Shown here piece after piece: positions 1 to 8,598 of a stretch of 64,000 bases of DNA. Numbering within the stretch: position 1 is the stretch's first letter; each line of letters opens with the position of its first letter. The position numbers were made by a program, and so were the translations under genes. The DNA is from Sipunculus nudus. Its lineage: Eukaryota; Annelida; Sipuncula; Golfingiida; Sipunculidae. Below the pieces are notes generated by a model. The model was not told where the DNA came from. It saw only the letters and a program-made list of their open reading frames with translations, and searched no databases. The DNA lies in the NCBI GenBank assembly GCA_026874595.1, contig CM049308.1, positions 13,102,001 through 13,166,000 on the forward strand, written 5' to 3'.

Positions 1-2
1 GT

Positions 3-1706
3 TTCGAGCTATTCGATGACTCCCCGGAGAGGGGCAACGATTCATACAGGGTAGTGGTAACCCCGCAGACCCCGGGAGTGGTCACCCCGGAGGTCCCGGG
101 GCCGGACAAGGCGGGGACGCCCGAACGGTCGGGGTCTCCAATCATAGACGTGGGATCGCCTGAGTGGCCGACGGTTCTCAGGACACTGTCCCCGAGCTCG
201 ATCGAGAGATCGACGCCCTCTAATCCAGTCCGCTCAGGTGATAGCGGGTCGCCCACCAAACCGGGGACCCGGGTTAATCAAGCAGCGGACGGAACTCCGA
301 CCCGAAGCTCGCCTGTACGGACAGGGAGCACGGAGAACGGCCAGCCGGAAGGTGAGGTGGCCGACCAGGAGAAAGAGGGCTTGGCTCGGTACTGGGTCAG
401 GGGCTTACCGGCGGCCCTCAGGCAGAACAGTAGAAAAATGAACAGGCTGGTGACGGAGTGCACGGGCACCTCCGCCTGTAAGACAAAGTTCGACAGGGGA
501 GTAATGGTGGTCACGCTCCCCGAAACAGCAAGGGAAGCCAGGCCCGACTGGCGCCCACTGATCAAGGCGGGGCCCAAGGTAGTGGTGGAGCTTGCACGGG
601 GCAACAAGCAAGCCAAACCAGAGGGCACCCAACAAACATCGGTGGTGGCCAGAGGAATGAGCCCGCATATCTCAACAGAGGAGATCATGGCGGAGTTAAA
701 TGAACAGGGCTTAAAAGCCAAAGAGGTCGTGCGGCTCAGGCACGGAAAAAAGCCGGTGTGGAAGGTGCTCGTGCACTTTCAGCAGAGCGAGAGCGCTACG
801 AGGGCACTCGAGCACGGGTTCAGGTACGGGAGCGAGCGTATACGCTGCGAGGCTTTCCGGAAGGCCATAGAGCCGATCCAGTGCCTGAACTGCTACCAGT
901 TCGGGCACACGGCCAAAGTATGCACTAAGGCTGGCAGGTGCAGGCACTGTGGCGAGGCAGGCCACTATGCCAAAGATTGTCGAAGGGCAGCCGACAAGAG
1001 CAAGCCAAAATGTGCAAACTGCGGGGGCGACCACAGGGCGATGTACAGGGGCTGTACAGCCTTCAAAGGTGCCCGGCAGAGGCCGACAACGGCTAAACAC
1101 GGCACTGAAGGGAAGCCGACCAGCAAGAGCGCGGAAGGCAGGAAAGGCAAAGCCCACCAGACTGGCGTGACCTACGCCAAAATCACCAGAGGCTCCCGGG
1201 GACCCACGGCCTCAGAGGCTGTAAGGACCCAGAAGGCTCCCGCTCCCGAAAGGGGGCAGGTCGTGGCTAGCGGTAGCACGTCCACCAGGCTTGCCGGAGG
1301 GCGGGCCGCGGCCAAAAACCGCAATGTAACGGAAAAGGGGGTAGCTCCGGCGGAGGAGCAAGCCGTGGCTGAAAGCCAGGCTATGCTAGAGATCAACCCA
1401 GAGAAACTGATAAAGTTTCTCTGTGAAGTGATCACAGAAACGCTGAAGATGGCGAAAGTCAATGAGCCCAGAGAACGGGCCGTAACAGTGGTGAAGAAGT
1501 CGGCTACTAGGCACCTAGGCCTAGAATTGTCGTGGACGGCGTTGTCGGACAGAGGAACGGAAAAGGACCGTGAGGAGCCGAGAGCTCGATCGGTACCAGC
1601 CAGTAACGCATCATCCAAAAAGGATAAGGGCAGCTATAGGCAGCCCAAATCCAAAAAGGCCGGTAGCAACGGTTTTAAGAAGTCGGTGGGGGGACGTCAT
1701 GGTTAA
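3..1706 (+). CDS. Family A ORF1, Gag-like zinc-knuckle protein (N-terminus cut by window)
   Basis: ORF1 proteins of this class bind element RNA and form the ribonucleoprotein that carries it to the target. The visible part starts at about residue 109 of the 676-residue protein seen complete in A6, in the Ser/Pro/Thr-rich N-terminal half. An RRM-like stretch follows, then three knuckles: CX2CX4HX4C at 'CLNCYQFGHTAKVC', a second at 'CRHCGEAGHYAKDC', and a third of the CX2CX3HX6C form at 'CANCGGDHRAMYRGC'. A lysine-rich tail closes the protein. The open frame runs leftwards off the window, so the first visible ATG (position 54) is not the true start. The stop at 1704-1706 overlaps the ORF2 start. 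Confidence 0.93.
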   Translation, partial: FELFDDSPERGNDSYRVVVTPQTPGVVTPEVPGPDKAGTPERSGSPIIDVGSPEWPTVLRTLSPSSIERSTPSNPVRSGDSGSPTKPGTRVNQAADGTPTRSSPVRTGSTENGQPEGEVADQEKEGLARYWVRGLPAALRQNSRKMNRLVTECTGTSACKTKFDRGVMVVTLPETAREARPDWRPLIKAGPKVVVELARGNKQAKPEGTQQTSVVARGMSPHISTEEIMAELNEQGLKAKEVVRLRHGKKPVWKVLVHFQQSESATRALEHGFRYGSERIRCEAFRKAIEPIQCLNCYQFGHTAKVCTKAGRCRHCGEAGHYAKDCRRAADKSKPKCANCGGDHRAMYRGCTAFKGARQRPTTAKHGTEGKPTSKSAEGRKGKAHQTGVTYAKITRGSRGPTASEAVRTQKAPAPERGQVVASGSTSTRLAGGRAAAKNRNVTEKGVAPAEEQAVAESQAMLEINPEKLIKFLCEVITETLKMAKVNEPRERAVTVVKKSATRHLGLELSWTALSDRGTEKDREEPRARSVPASNASSKKDKGSYRQPKSKKAGSNGFKKSVGGRHG

Positions 1707-4488
1707 GCTCAAACTATGCCACGCAAACGTGAATGGCCTGTATGGAAGGAGGTTAGAGATACTCAACTATATCCACAGGCATTCCGTAGATATCATGGCT
1801 ATCAGCGAGTCTAAGCTGACCAGAAACGTTTCCTTCACCGGCTATAACCTGCTACACAGGGGACGGCCAGACGGTAATATGGGAGGCGGAGTGGCTCTCT
1901 TGATCAAAGAGAACCTAGTATACCGCCAAACAAACTGGCTAGGAAGGATGGACATAGAAGCTCTAACGGTTAGAGTTGAACCTGTCCACAGCGGCGACCC
2001 GGCAATCGATGTAATAGTATATTACAACCCGCCACAGTCACGGCCCAGGGCACAACTCTTTGACAAGATTAAGAGGAACAGCAGCCACTACGTGGTGTTA
2101 GGGGACCTAAATGCCCCACACACCTCGTATGGCAGCAGATCCTCTAATCTGAACGGGAAAGCACTGATGGATTGCATAGATCGGTACGGTATGGTGATAA
2201 TGAACGATGGGAGCCCGACCAGGGTGAACCCCACGACCGGTGGAACGAACATACTCGATCTGGCAATCGTATCGCCCGAGGTAGGACTGGTCAGTAAATT
2301 TCATGTAGGGGAAGATATAGGCAGCGATCACATGCCAATTCATTTAGAGCTCGATTGGAGAGCGAACAGAAAGCCACCCAAAATGGTGAGGCCTTGGAGA
2401 AAGGCAAACTGGAGGCTCTTTAAAAATGAATTGGCAGACAGGCTCCGAGGTATCGCTGAACCATCGACCCCAGAAGGAATCGACACCCTAGTCGACAAAC
2501 TGACCTCTGAAATGCGAGATTGCCTGGACCGAGCGTGTCCGATGGTGGAAAGGAAAAACCGTAACTGGTGGTCATTCACCCCAACGATTAAAGCACTTGT
2601 AAGGGAAAGAAGGAGGATCAGAAGGCTTCAGATCCAACTCCGAACAGAGGAGTTAAAATCCCAATACAATGCTATTAGTCGGGAGGTGAAAAATGCAATA
2701 AAAGCCCAGAAAAAGGCGGAATGGTACAAGTTCACGAGCGGTATGGACCACAGAATATCAGTGGGCGAATTTTGGCGACAGGTCCGCCAATACACGGGCT
2801 CGATGAACAAACCATCGGTCGGAACTACAGACCTCACAGGCCCGATGGGAACGGTGGCTAGTACGGAAAAGGACAAGGCAAATTTGTTCGCGGAGACGCT
2901 CCGGAACATACACAAGGTCCCGACGGGACCCCAGTTCGACGACCAAACACAGGAGGAGGTTGATCGGCACGTAAGACAAGGTGCAAACGAGTTATACTCG
3001 CCTCTGGCAAGGGTAGAGAGCTGCTACGCTCAGACAGCAGAGGACGAGCCGCTACTGAGAGCGATCTCAAAAGCGGAAGTCAGCAGGAAGCTGAAAAAAC
3101 TCAAAAGCAGAAAAGCCCCGGGGGAGGACGGCCTCACCAGGGAAGTGCTGATTAACCTACCGGAGGAAGGGCTGGAAGCGCTCACATCTGTGTTCAACGC
3201 GTGTCTGAAACTGGGGTACTTCCCAAGGGCATGGAAAAGAGCGAACGTGATCATGATCCCGAAGCCGGGAAAGGATCACTCGCTGCCGAAAAGCTACCGA
3301 CCCATCAGCCTACTGCCAATTCTGGGCAAAGTGCTGGAACGAATACTGGCTGGCAGGATCAGTGGTCACTTGGAGGAAGCAAAATTCTTTAACCCGAATC
3401 AGAGCGGGTTCCGTAAGGGCAGGTCGACAAATGACCAACTGTTCAGGTTGACTCAGTCGGTGGGACAATGCCTGCAGCGATCTAATGATACTATAGGTGT
3501 ATTCCTAGACGTCGAGAAAGCCTTCGACGCAGTATGGCGGGATGGTCTAAGGTATAAGATCGCAACGCAGGCAAAACTACCGACTCGCATTGTGAGGCTC
3601 CTCTCGTCCTTCCTAAGTGACAGGAAGCTATGGGTCAGAGTAGGTGACGCTAAGTCGCATGAGATCGAACCCGCCGCAGGCACACCGCAGGGCTCAGCTC
3701 TCAGCCCGCTGCTCTATGTCATATTCGTCAACGACATGCCTAGCCTGTCCGAGAAAGGAGGGGTCCGCACGGGGGCGACGAGCCAATTTGCGGACGACAC
3801 TGCGCTATGGACACATAGCAAGAGGGCAGTACCCAGGTTACAGGCCGGTCTAGACGAGGTGACAAAGTGGTGCGCCAAATGGCGAGTAAGAGTCAATGCG
3901 ACAAAAACGCAGGCTTGCAAATTCGGTAGGCACCTGAAAGGCAGTAAGGCCGGCAAAGCGCCAGAACTGAAATTGGCCGGGGAACCAATTCAATTCACAG
4001 ACCAGATAAAATTTCTGGGTCTGACGGTTGATAAGAGACTCACATGGGCGGCTCATATAGAGGATATCGAACAGAGGGTCAAAGCGAGACTCAACTGCTT
4101 AAGAGTGCTAAAAGCAGGATCAGGAGGCATGTCTACCCAAAGTTTGATATACCTATATAAAGCCTGGATCAGACCGGTTATGACATACGGCTGCATAGCC
4201 CTGATCACCGCCAAAGAGCACCACATTAAAAAACTCCAACGGCTTCAAAACAGAGCCTTAAGGACGGCCTTGAGACTCCCGCCCCGCACGCGGATATCTG
4301 TGCTTCACGAGAAGGCAGATATAGAGTATGTGAGCGACCACATACTAAGGTTGAGCAAAGGCTATGTCGAAAAGGTGAAGCAAGAGAAGTTTTATAAAGA
4401 CCTCAAAATGTGGCTCGACTGGCAAAAGATCAGTGGCAGACGGAAACCCAGTATTATCACCCCACTAGAGAAAGTGGGGGAAGGGTAG
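1699..4488 (+). CDS. Family A ORF2, endonuclease/reverse transcriptase
   Basis: Nicks target DNA and reverse-transcribes the element RNA from the nick. I choose the ATG at 1699 (929 residues), not the in-frame ATG at 1570, because the latter lies deep in ORF1 and adds 43 residues unlike an endonuclease start, whereas 1699 gives the usual opening 'MVKLKLCHANVNGL'. Endonuclease motifs in order: 'SESKL', 'YYNPP', 'GDLNAPH' (135-141), 'NILDLAI', 'GSDHMPI' (208-214). Reverse transcriptase: 'RKAPGEDGLT', 'SYRPISLLP', 'NQSGFRKGRST', 'FLDVEKAFD' (602-610), 'GTPQGSALSP' and the catalytic 'FADD' (697-700). No RNase H domain follows. The frame is intact and the protein matches those of A2, A4, A5 and A6. 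Confidence 0.96.
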   Translation: MVKLKLCHANVNGLYGRRLEILNYIHRHSVDIMAISESKLTRNVSFTGYNLLHRGRPDGNMGGGVALLIKENLVYRQTNWLGRMDIEALTVRVEPVHSGDPAIDVIVYYNPPQSRPRAQLFDKIKRNSSHYVVLGDLNAPHTSYGSRSSNLNGKALMDCIDRYGMVIMNDGSPTRVNPTTGGTNILDLAIVSPEVGLVSKFHVGEDIGSDHMPIHLELDWRANRKPPKMVRPWRKANWRLFKNELADRLRGIAEPSTPEGIDTLVDKLTSEMRDCLDRACPMVERKNRNWWSFTPTIKALVRERRRIRRLQIQLRTEELKSQYNAISREVKNAIKAQKKAEWYKFTSGMDHRISVGEFWRQVRQYTGSMNKPSVGTTDLTGPMGTVASTEKDKANLFAETLRNIHKVPTGPQFDDQTQEEVDRHVRQGANELYSPLARVESCYAQTAEDEPLLRAISKAEVSRKLKKLKSRKAPGEDGLTREVLINLPEEGLEALTSVFNACLKLGYFPRAWKRANVIMIPKPGKDHSLPKSYRPISLLPILGKVLERILAGRISGHLEEAKFFNPNQSGFRKGRSTNDQLFRLTQSVGQCLQRSNDTIGVFLDVEKAFDAVWRDGLRYKIATQAKLPTRIVRLLSSFLSDRKLWVRVGDAKSHEIEPAAGTPQGSALSPLLYVIFVNDMPSLSEKGGVRTGATSQFADDTALWTHSKRAVPRLQAGLDEVTKWCAKWRVRVNATKTQACKFGRHLKGSKAGKAPELKLAGEPIQFTDQIKFLGLTVDKRLTWAAHIEDIEQRVKARLNCLRVLKAGSGGMSTQSLIYLYKAWIRPVMTYGCIALITAKEHHIKKLQRLQNRALRTALRLPPRTRISVLHEKADIEYVSDHILRLSKGYVEKVKQEKFYKDLKMWLDWQKISGRRKPSIITPLEKVGEG

Positions 4489-5136
4489 AAAGGCTCCGGG
4501 GCACCGCAGCGCCCGCCTGCAAAAGACAAACACGGGCCGTCCATCGGATGAGGACGTTAAATGGCGGTCCCGTGTCCAGAAGGGGACGGGCACGTAAAAG
4601 ACCCCATACTGTTTTTCGATAGAAGAGTAGGCCAGCCTGTTGCCGGCAGTATGGAACCTGGCCCTGTAGAGCCAGCCGTTTGGTGGAAAAAGTTACGGGG
4701 ATCCCGAAAGGATCAGGGACAAGGCTCCAAGACGTCAAAATAACCGGGGGTCCGGTCAGGACCAGCAGGGACAAGGCTCAAGACATGATGGCAAAAGCAC
4801 CAGAGAAGGCTCCCGAGAAGGCTCCCGAGAAGGCTCCGATCGAACGAGAGCTGTACCTGGTCGAAAGGGACAAGGCTCATGACGGGACTGCGAATAGTCC
4901 AGGGGCAGGCCGGTAGCGCTCGGACATTACTGGCAGGTTGCGAGGCTCAGGCTCCCGGAACACCTGGGGGATTCCTCGGTGGTTGACGGTTGGCGAGGGC
5001 GGGCCGGACCTAGCTGGCTAGCTGGCGTGTCAGTTCTGGCGACCTCAGTGCAGAATGAGGGGGACCCGAAGAGGCAAAACTGCGGCGTAGAAACCCTAGT
5101 TATTGCCTGAGCGGTGTAACGGTTATGGATGGATGG
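4489..5136 (+). repeat. Family A 3' UTR with internal short repeats
   Basis: No gene is convincing here. The segment contains three tandem copies of a 12-mer, GAGAAGGCTCCC, at 4803-4838, and three dispersed copies of a GGGACAAGGCTC motif at about 4717, 4768 and 4868. The end is a variable tail of one to three ATGG units. The tails of the seven copies differ only in unit number, as expected for 3' ends made by target-primed reverse transcription. A 78-codon frame at 4680-4916 is repeated in every copy, but it is made of the 12-mers and resembles nothing I know. Confidence 0.8.
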
Positions 5137-5528
5137 GTTGTTTGTGTTTGTGGTTCGCTTCCGTGTTCGTTTGGGTCTGGGGTTGTTTGAGTTTGCGTTT
5201 TGTTGTCATTTCCGGTCAGTCTCGTTTCCAGTATGGATGTGAGTTTGTCTAGTTTTGCGTGTAGTTCTTTTATTTCCTGTTTTTGTTCCGCAATGATGTT
5301 TTTGAGTATCTGTATGGTGTCTTGGTTTTCTGTTTGTTCTGCTGTGTTGGCCAGGGTTGTGTCTTGGTTACTTTTTTTCTGTTTTGTTTCTTGTTTTGGT
5401 TTTGGTTTTGAGTCCTTGTTTACCTTTTGTTTGGCTTGTTTTGCTACTTTACCTTTGTTTATTTTTTCTTTACATGTGTCCATGAAGTCAACCATTTTAA
5501 TTGGCTTGACTTCAGTGCGTGCGGCCAT
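5137..5528 (-). pseudogene. Family D ORF1, N-terminal fragment broken by A1 insertion
   Basis: About 130 codons remain. The start 'MAART' at 5528 is chosen because it aligns with the family B start; an in-frame ATG lies five codons upstream at 5543. The first 30 residues parallel B ('VDFMDTCKEKINKGK' against 'VDFMDTCRAKVNKGK'). A lysine/glutamine-rich stretch and a predicted coiled coil at about residues 70-105 ('ILKNIIAEQKQEIKEL') follow, the same order as in B. The frame then runs into A1, whose first bases supply the last few codons up to a stop. RNA-binding and knuckle regions are missing, so the remnant is not functional here. Confidence 0.8.
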
Positions 5529-5989
5529 GTTACTATAGGACATTGGCCTACGCTAGTCTTGGTATTCAGTTGTGTGTGTTGTGTTGTTTGTGTTAATTAG
5601 TAGCTGTTAGTTATTACTTACTTGTTTTTCGGCTCCAGAAGTCATGCACGAATGTATGTTTACTTACTTGTTTGTACTTGTGTATGTGTGTCTTGTATCT
5701 GTGTCTTTTATCTTGTGGTCTTGTTTCCGCTGAATCTGTGGTTGAAATCTTATATGTTGTTGTTGATGGGTGCTTTAGTCCTAAAAAGGACTGTTTGGGT
5801 GGCACCGGCCGGCCCAGTCAGACTTAACACTATGTGTAAGTTTCACTGACTGAGCTAACTCGGTGCTAATTGGTGTCGGTTCTGTGAACTTGTTAATTAT
5901 GTCTGATGACACAAAGGATGCTGGAGGCTGGTGGCTGGAGAGTCTCACTGGCACGTCCGCACGGTACGGTGGTCAGTGAGCGTGTGAAC
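5137..5989 (-). mobile_element. Family D retrotransposon, 5' portion (interrupted by A1)
   Basis: The 5' leader and the start of ORF1 of a minus-strand element. The leader (5529-5989) is clearly homologous to that of family B: the CGGACGTGCC motif, the long imperfect hairpin around 5812-5850 and the AGTCCT hairpin at 5777-5792. The protein it leads into is much diverged from B. A1 was inserted at 5136/5137, so the rest of D should lie to the left of the window. Its 5' end meets N1 at the GTATCCATATCAC box (5990-6002), with eight non-matching bases between the box and the shared GCTCACTG start. Confidence 0.85.
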
Positions 5990-6002
5990 GTGATATGGAT
6001 AC
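5990..6002 (-). other. Junction box, N1 3' end / D 5' end
   Basis: On the sense (minus) strand the N1 tail, a run of TATC units, is followed at once by GTATCCATATCAC and then the D leader. This is one of eight array junctions showing the box. Confidence 0.75.
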
Positions 6003-6659
6003 GATAGATAGATAGATAGAACTAGTATTTTGAGTCACTAGACAGACACGGTTGAGGTGGTCTGGGACCACCGCCCCGGCCTGTCTCTTTAGACTATAAT
6101 TTTGATGTCGAAAATTGCCACACAAGCCAAGCCAAGGAGCCGCGAAAGCCACCAGCACGCACCCGCACCGGTGACCGTGAAAGCTACATCATCCACACCC
6201 ACAAAGCCCCGAGCGGGCCACTCACCGCACAGATATCATCAGCAAAGCCGCTGCCCCCACGACCCCGGTCGCGAGCGACATCCCCGAGCAGAATGCGCAC
6301 CACAACAGAGAGACCCCAACACAAGCAGGGAAACCCAGATCGCCGCCAGAACAACCTCTACCGCGAAGAGCCGGACTTCCTGTGACTTGGGTCGGGCAGG
6401 CTGTCTTGGCTTGGTCTTCAGCTGGTCCCCGAGCAGTGGGCCTAAAGTTGTCTGTCTGCCCACTGTCAGGGATTCTTGGCTTGTCTTGCTAGTCTTGACT
6501 TGGGCTCCGGCTGTCGGGGTGGTCTTGTCTTCTCTTGGCTTGTCCTAGGGCTACCAGTCTTGACTTGTCTTGAGGCTTGGTCTTGGGTCTTGGTCTTGTG
6601 GCAGGCAGCGGACCTAAAGTTGTCTGTCTGTCCGCTGCCAGGTCGATCAGTGATTGATT

Positions 6660-6711
6660 AGTCCTAAATAGGACTGTTGGGGGGGGGGGGGGGGTAGTCC
6701 TAAGAAGGACT
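6660..6711. repeat. Pair of AGTCCT hairpins flanking a G run in N1
   Basis: Two near-identical palindromes (AGTCCT, 4-base spacer, AGGACT) at 6660-6675 and 6696-6711 are separated by a run of 16 G. The same palindrome occurs in the leaders of A, B and D. Between N copies the G run and the spacer bases differ slightly. The run could form G-quadruplex structures on the plus strand. Confidence 0.7.
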
Positions 6712-7075
6712 GTTGGGGGTCTTGTCTGGTCTGTCTGGGGCTGTCCCGGTGTAGGTCTGGGTAGTCGTCTTGGAAGTTGCTGTCATTGGGCGGATGGGGT
6801 GTGCGCTCGTCTGGGTGCTCTCTATTCTTCCGCTGGTGGTGTGGGGGGGCTGCCGCAGTACTTGCGCGTCGGTGTCGGATGCTGCTGTTGGTGGTTGTCA
6901 GGGGTAGTAGTTGTCCTTGGTGGGGGTGGGGGGGCCGTAGATTTCTTTATAATTTTATAAGTATCACATGGGATTTTTTAAGAAAATACCTCATGATCAT
7001 TTACCCTTATATTGTCCTAAATGAGATATCTATATGAGATATCTTTATAGTTAGAAATCTAGCCGGCCGGTGGAG

Positions 7076-7194
7076 CTCTCAGTTTGTACTTTTATATTAA
7101 GTATCACATAAATATTTATAAGAAATATTTACGATCATGTACTTTTATAGGAAATACTTATAAGAAGTATTTTTATATAAGCGCAGACTGAGAG
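7076..7194. repeat. A+T-rich fold-back sequence in N1
   Basis: About 119 bp bounded by imperfect 20-bp inverted repeats, CTCTCAGTTTGTACTTTTAT on the left and the complement of an ACTGAGAG-ending arm on the right. The interior is rich in short A/T inverted repeats. It could be an old MITE-like insertion or simply a structural part of N. I see no target duplication. The same sequence is present in N2 and N3. Confidence 0.5.
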
Positions 7195-7475
7195 AAAAGG
7201 GGGCGGGGGTAGTTGAGGCTAGTGGCGGCATCAGTTTCCATCCACTTGCTAGTGGCCGGCTTCAGTTTCCATGCCACTGGTCTGCCGGAGATGCTGTAAA
7301 TTACTAATAAGATCTATAATTATACCTTATATATGAGCGTCGGATAACCAGATATTGCGTCGATATTGTGAAAAATACAAAAACAAAAGGGAGAAAAACC
7401 GGTAAAAATCATAAAAAACGTGGGTTAGTGTGCATGAAAAAATGATGAGTGAGGTGGTGTATTTACATGAATTGT

Positions 7476-7479
<4 letters not shown>

Positions 7480-7508
<29 letters not shown>
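7480..7508 (-). repeat. Internal poly(A) tract of N1 (poly(T) on plus strand)
   Basis: Twenty-nine consecutive T on the plus strand. It is present at the same place in N2 (about 24208-24235) and N3 (about 46787-46818) with different lengths. On the sense strand it is an internal oligo(A), which could mark the fossil 3' end of an older component of N. Confidence 0.8.
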
Positions 7509-7667
7509 GTTAAAAGTTAATGGTGTATAAAACAGCATGGTGCAATTTTTGTACATGGGTTTAGTATGGCTCTATTCTAATTGGGGGTGTATTAGTATTG
7601 GTTAGTGGATCGGTGTTGTGTCGGTGAATATGTATTTTCCAGAGTTGTGTCTTGTTTTAATCTCCGG

Positions 7668-8250
7668 CAATAATAGTGTCCCGGTTTGGGCACTTTGCCT
7701 TCGATTTGTGTTATTATTGTTCTTTAATAAAGTATTGTGTATTGCTGATTATCAATTGTTCTGTGTTCCTTGTAGTTTTTGCTTTTATTTTGTTTGGTTT
7801 TTATTTTATGGAAAGGTAAAACGCGTCTCGTCCGAGCCGGCGAATTACTCATCCCATATCAGTTGACTTTAGGTGTGTTGTTTAATTGAAGATGTTATGA
7901 ATAAATCTCCGACAATAGTAGTGACCCGGTTTGGGCACTTTGTCTTTGATTTATGTCATTATTGTTCTTTATTAAAATATTGTGTATTACTGAGTGTTGG
8001 TTGTTCTATGTTCCTTGTATTTTCTGCTTTTATTCTGTTTGGTTTTTATTTTTATTTTTGTGGGAAGGTAAAACGCGTCTCGACCGAGCCTGCGAATTAC
8101 TCATCCCATATTTGGTGATGTTTGGTATGTTGTTCAATTGAAGATGTAATGAATAAATCTCAGACAATAGTAGTGACCCGGTTTGGGCACTTTGTCTTTG
8201 ATTCATGTTGTTGTGGGTTTTAATAAAGTTTTAGCTTAATATAAGGATGT
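7668..8250. repeat. ~250-bp tandem repeat in N1, about 2.4 copies
   Basis: Repeat starts recognised by the segment around CCCGGTTTGGGCACTTTG occur at about 7668, 7913 and 8164, giving periods of 245 and 251 bp. Each complete copy also carries the block GTAAAACGCGTCTCG followed by GCGAATTACTCATCCCATAT. The copies have diverged, so the duplication is older than the spread of N. Confidence 0.8.
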
Positions 8251-8598
8251 TGTTTCGTTGTTTTTAAGGTGTTAGGGAGGTTGTATTTTTCTAGACTGGT
8301 AAGTGGATGTTTTTGGGCGGGGGCGGTTTGCGCTCTTTTATGTGCTCTCTAATTTTTGTGTTTGTACTGGGAGGGGGGGGGGGGACGAGTGAAGTGAGGT
8401 TTGTTTACTATGAGAGTTGTGTTTTTTGTTCGTGTGTGGTTTTTCTTTGTTGTCATGTCGGGGCGAGTGCTTTGTTTTATTTTGAGTGTGGGTTTTATTA
8501 TCGTTTTGTTAGGAAATGGGTGGTTTTTGTGGTTTATTTTTATTGTTATATTGTTTGGGAGTCGGTTTGGTCGGGGGGCGGGGCTGATATGTTAATTA

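Larger units (their letters stand above)
1..5136 (+). mobile_element. Family A retrotransposon, copy A1 (5' end outside window)
   Basis: Two-ORF non-LTR element whose left part is cut by the window edge, inside ORF1. It carries the rest of ORF1, all of ORF2 and a 648-bp 3' UTR, and ends in a short ATGG tandem tail at 5125-5136 instead of poly(A). It lies inside the ORF1 of a minus-strand element (D), whose reading resumes at about 5137. Its left target duplication is not in the window. The sequence is nearly identical to the complete copy A6. ORF1 has two substitutions compared with the other copies, Ile for Val just before the first zinc knuckle and Met for Leu near the C-terminus. Confidence 0.95.

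Noticed and set aside
1570-1698. N-terminal extension of family A ORF2 to the ATG at 1570
   Set aside because: The 43 extra residues lie in ORF1-coding sequence in another frame and do not resemble an endonuclease; the ATG at 1699 gives the canonical start.
4680-4916. 78-codon frame in the family A 3' UTR
   Set aside because: Consists mostly of translated 12-bp tandem repeats after the ORF2 stop; no domain, no plausible way of translation.
6003-6030. GATA repeat as an independent microsatellite
   Set aside because: It stands exactly at the end of N in each copy and is better explained as the 3' tail of the element.
6102-6548. 148-codon plus-strand frame and a 74-codon minus-strand frame in the GC-rich end of N, present in N1-N3 (the 74-codon frame also in N4)
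   Set aside because: No resemblance to a known protein, the two overlap each other, and the copies are too similar for conservation to mean anything.
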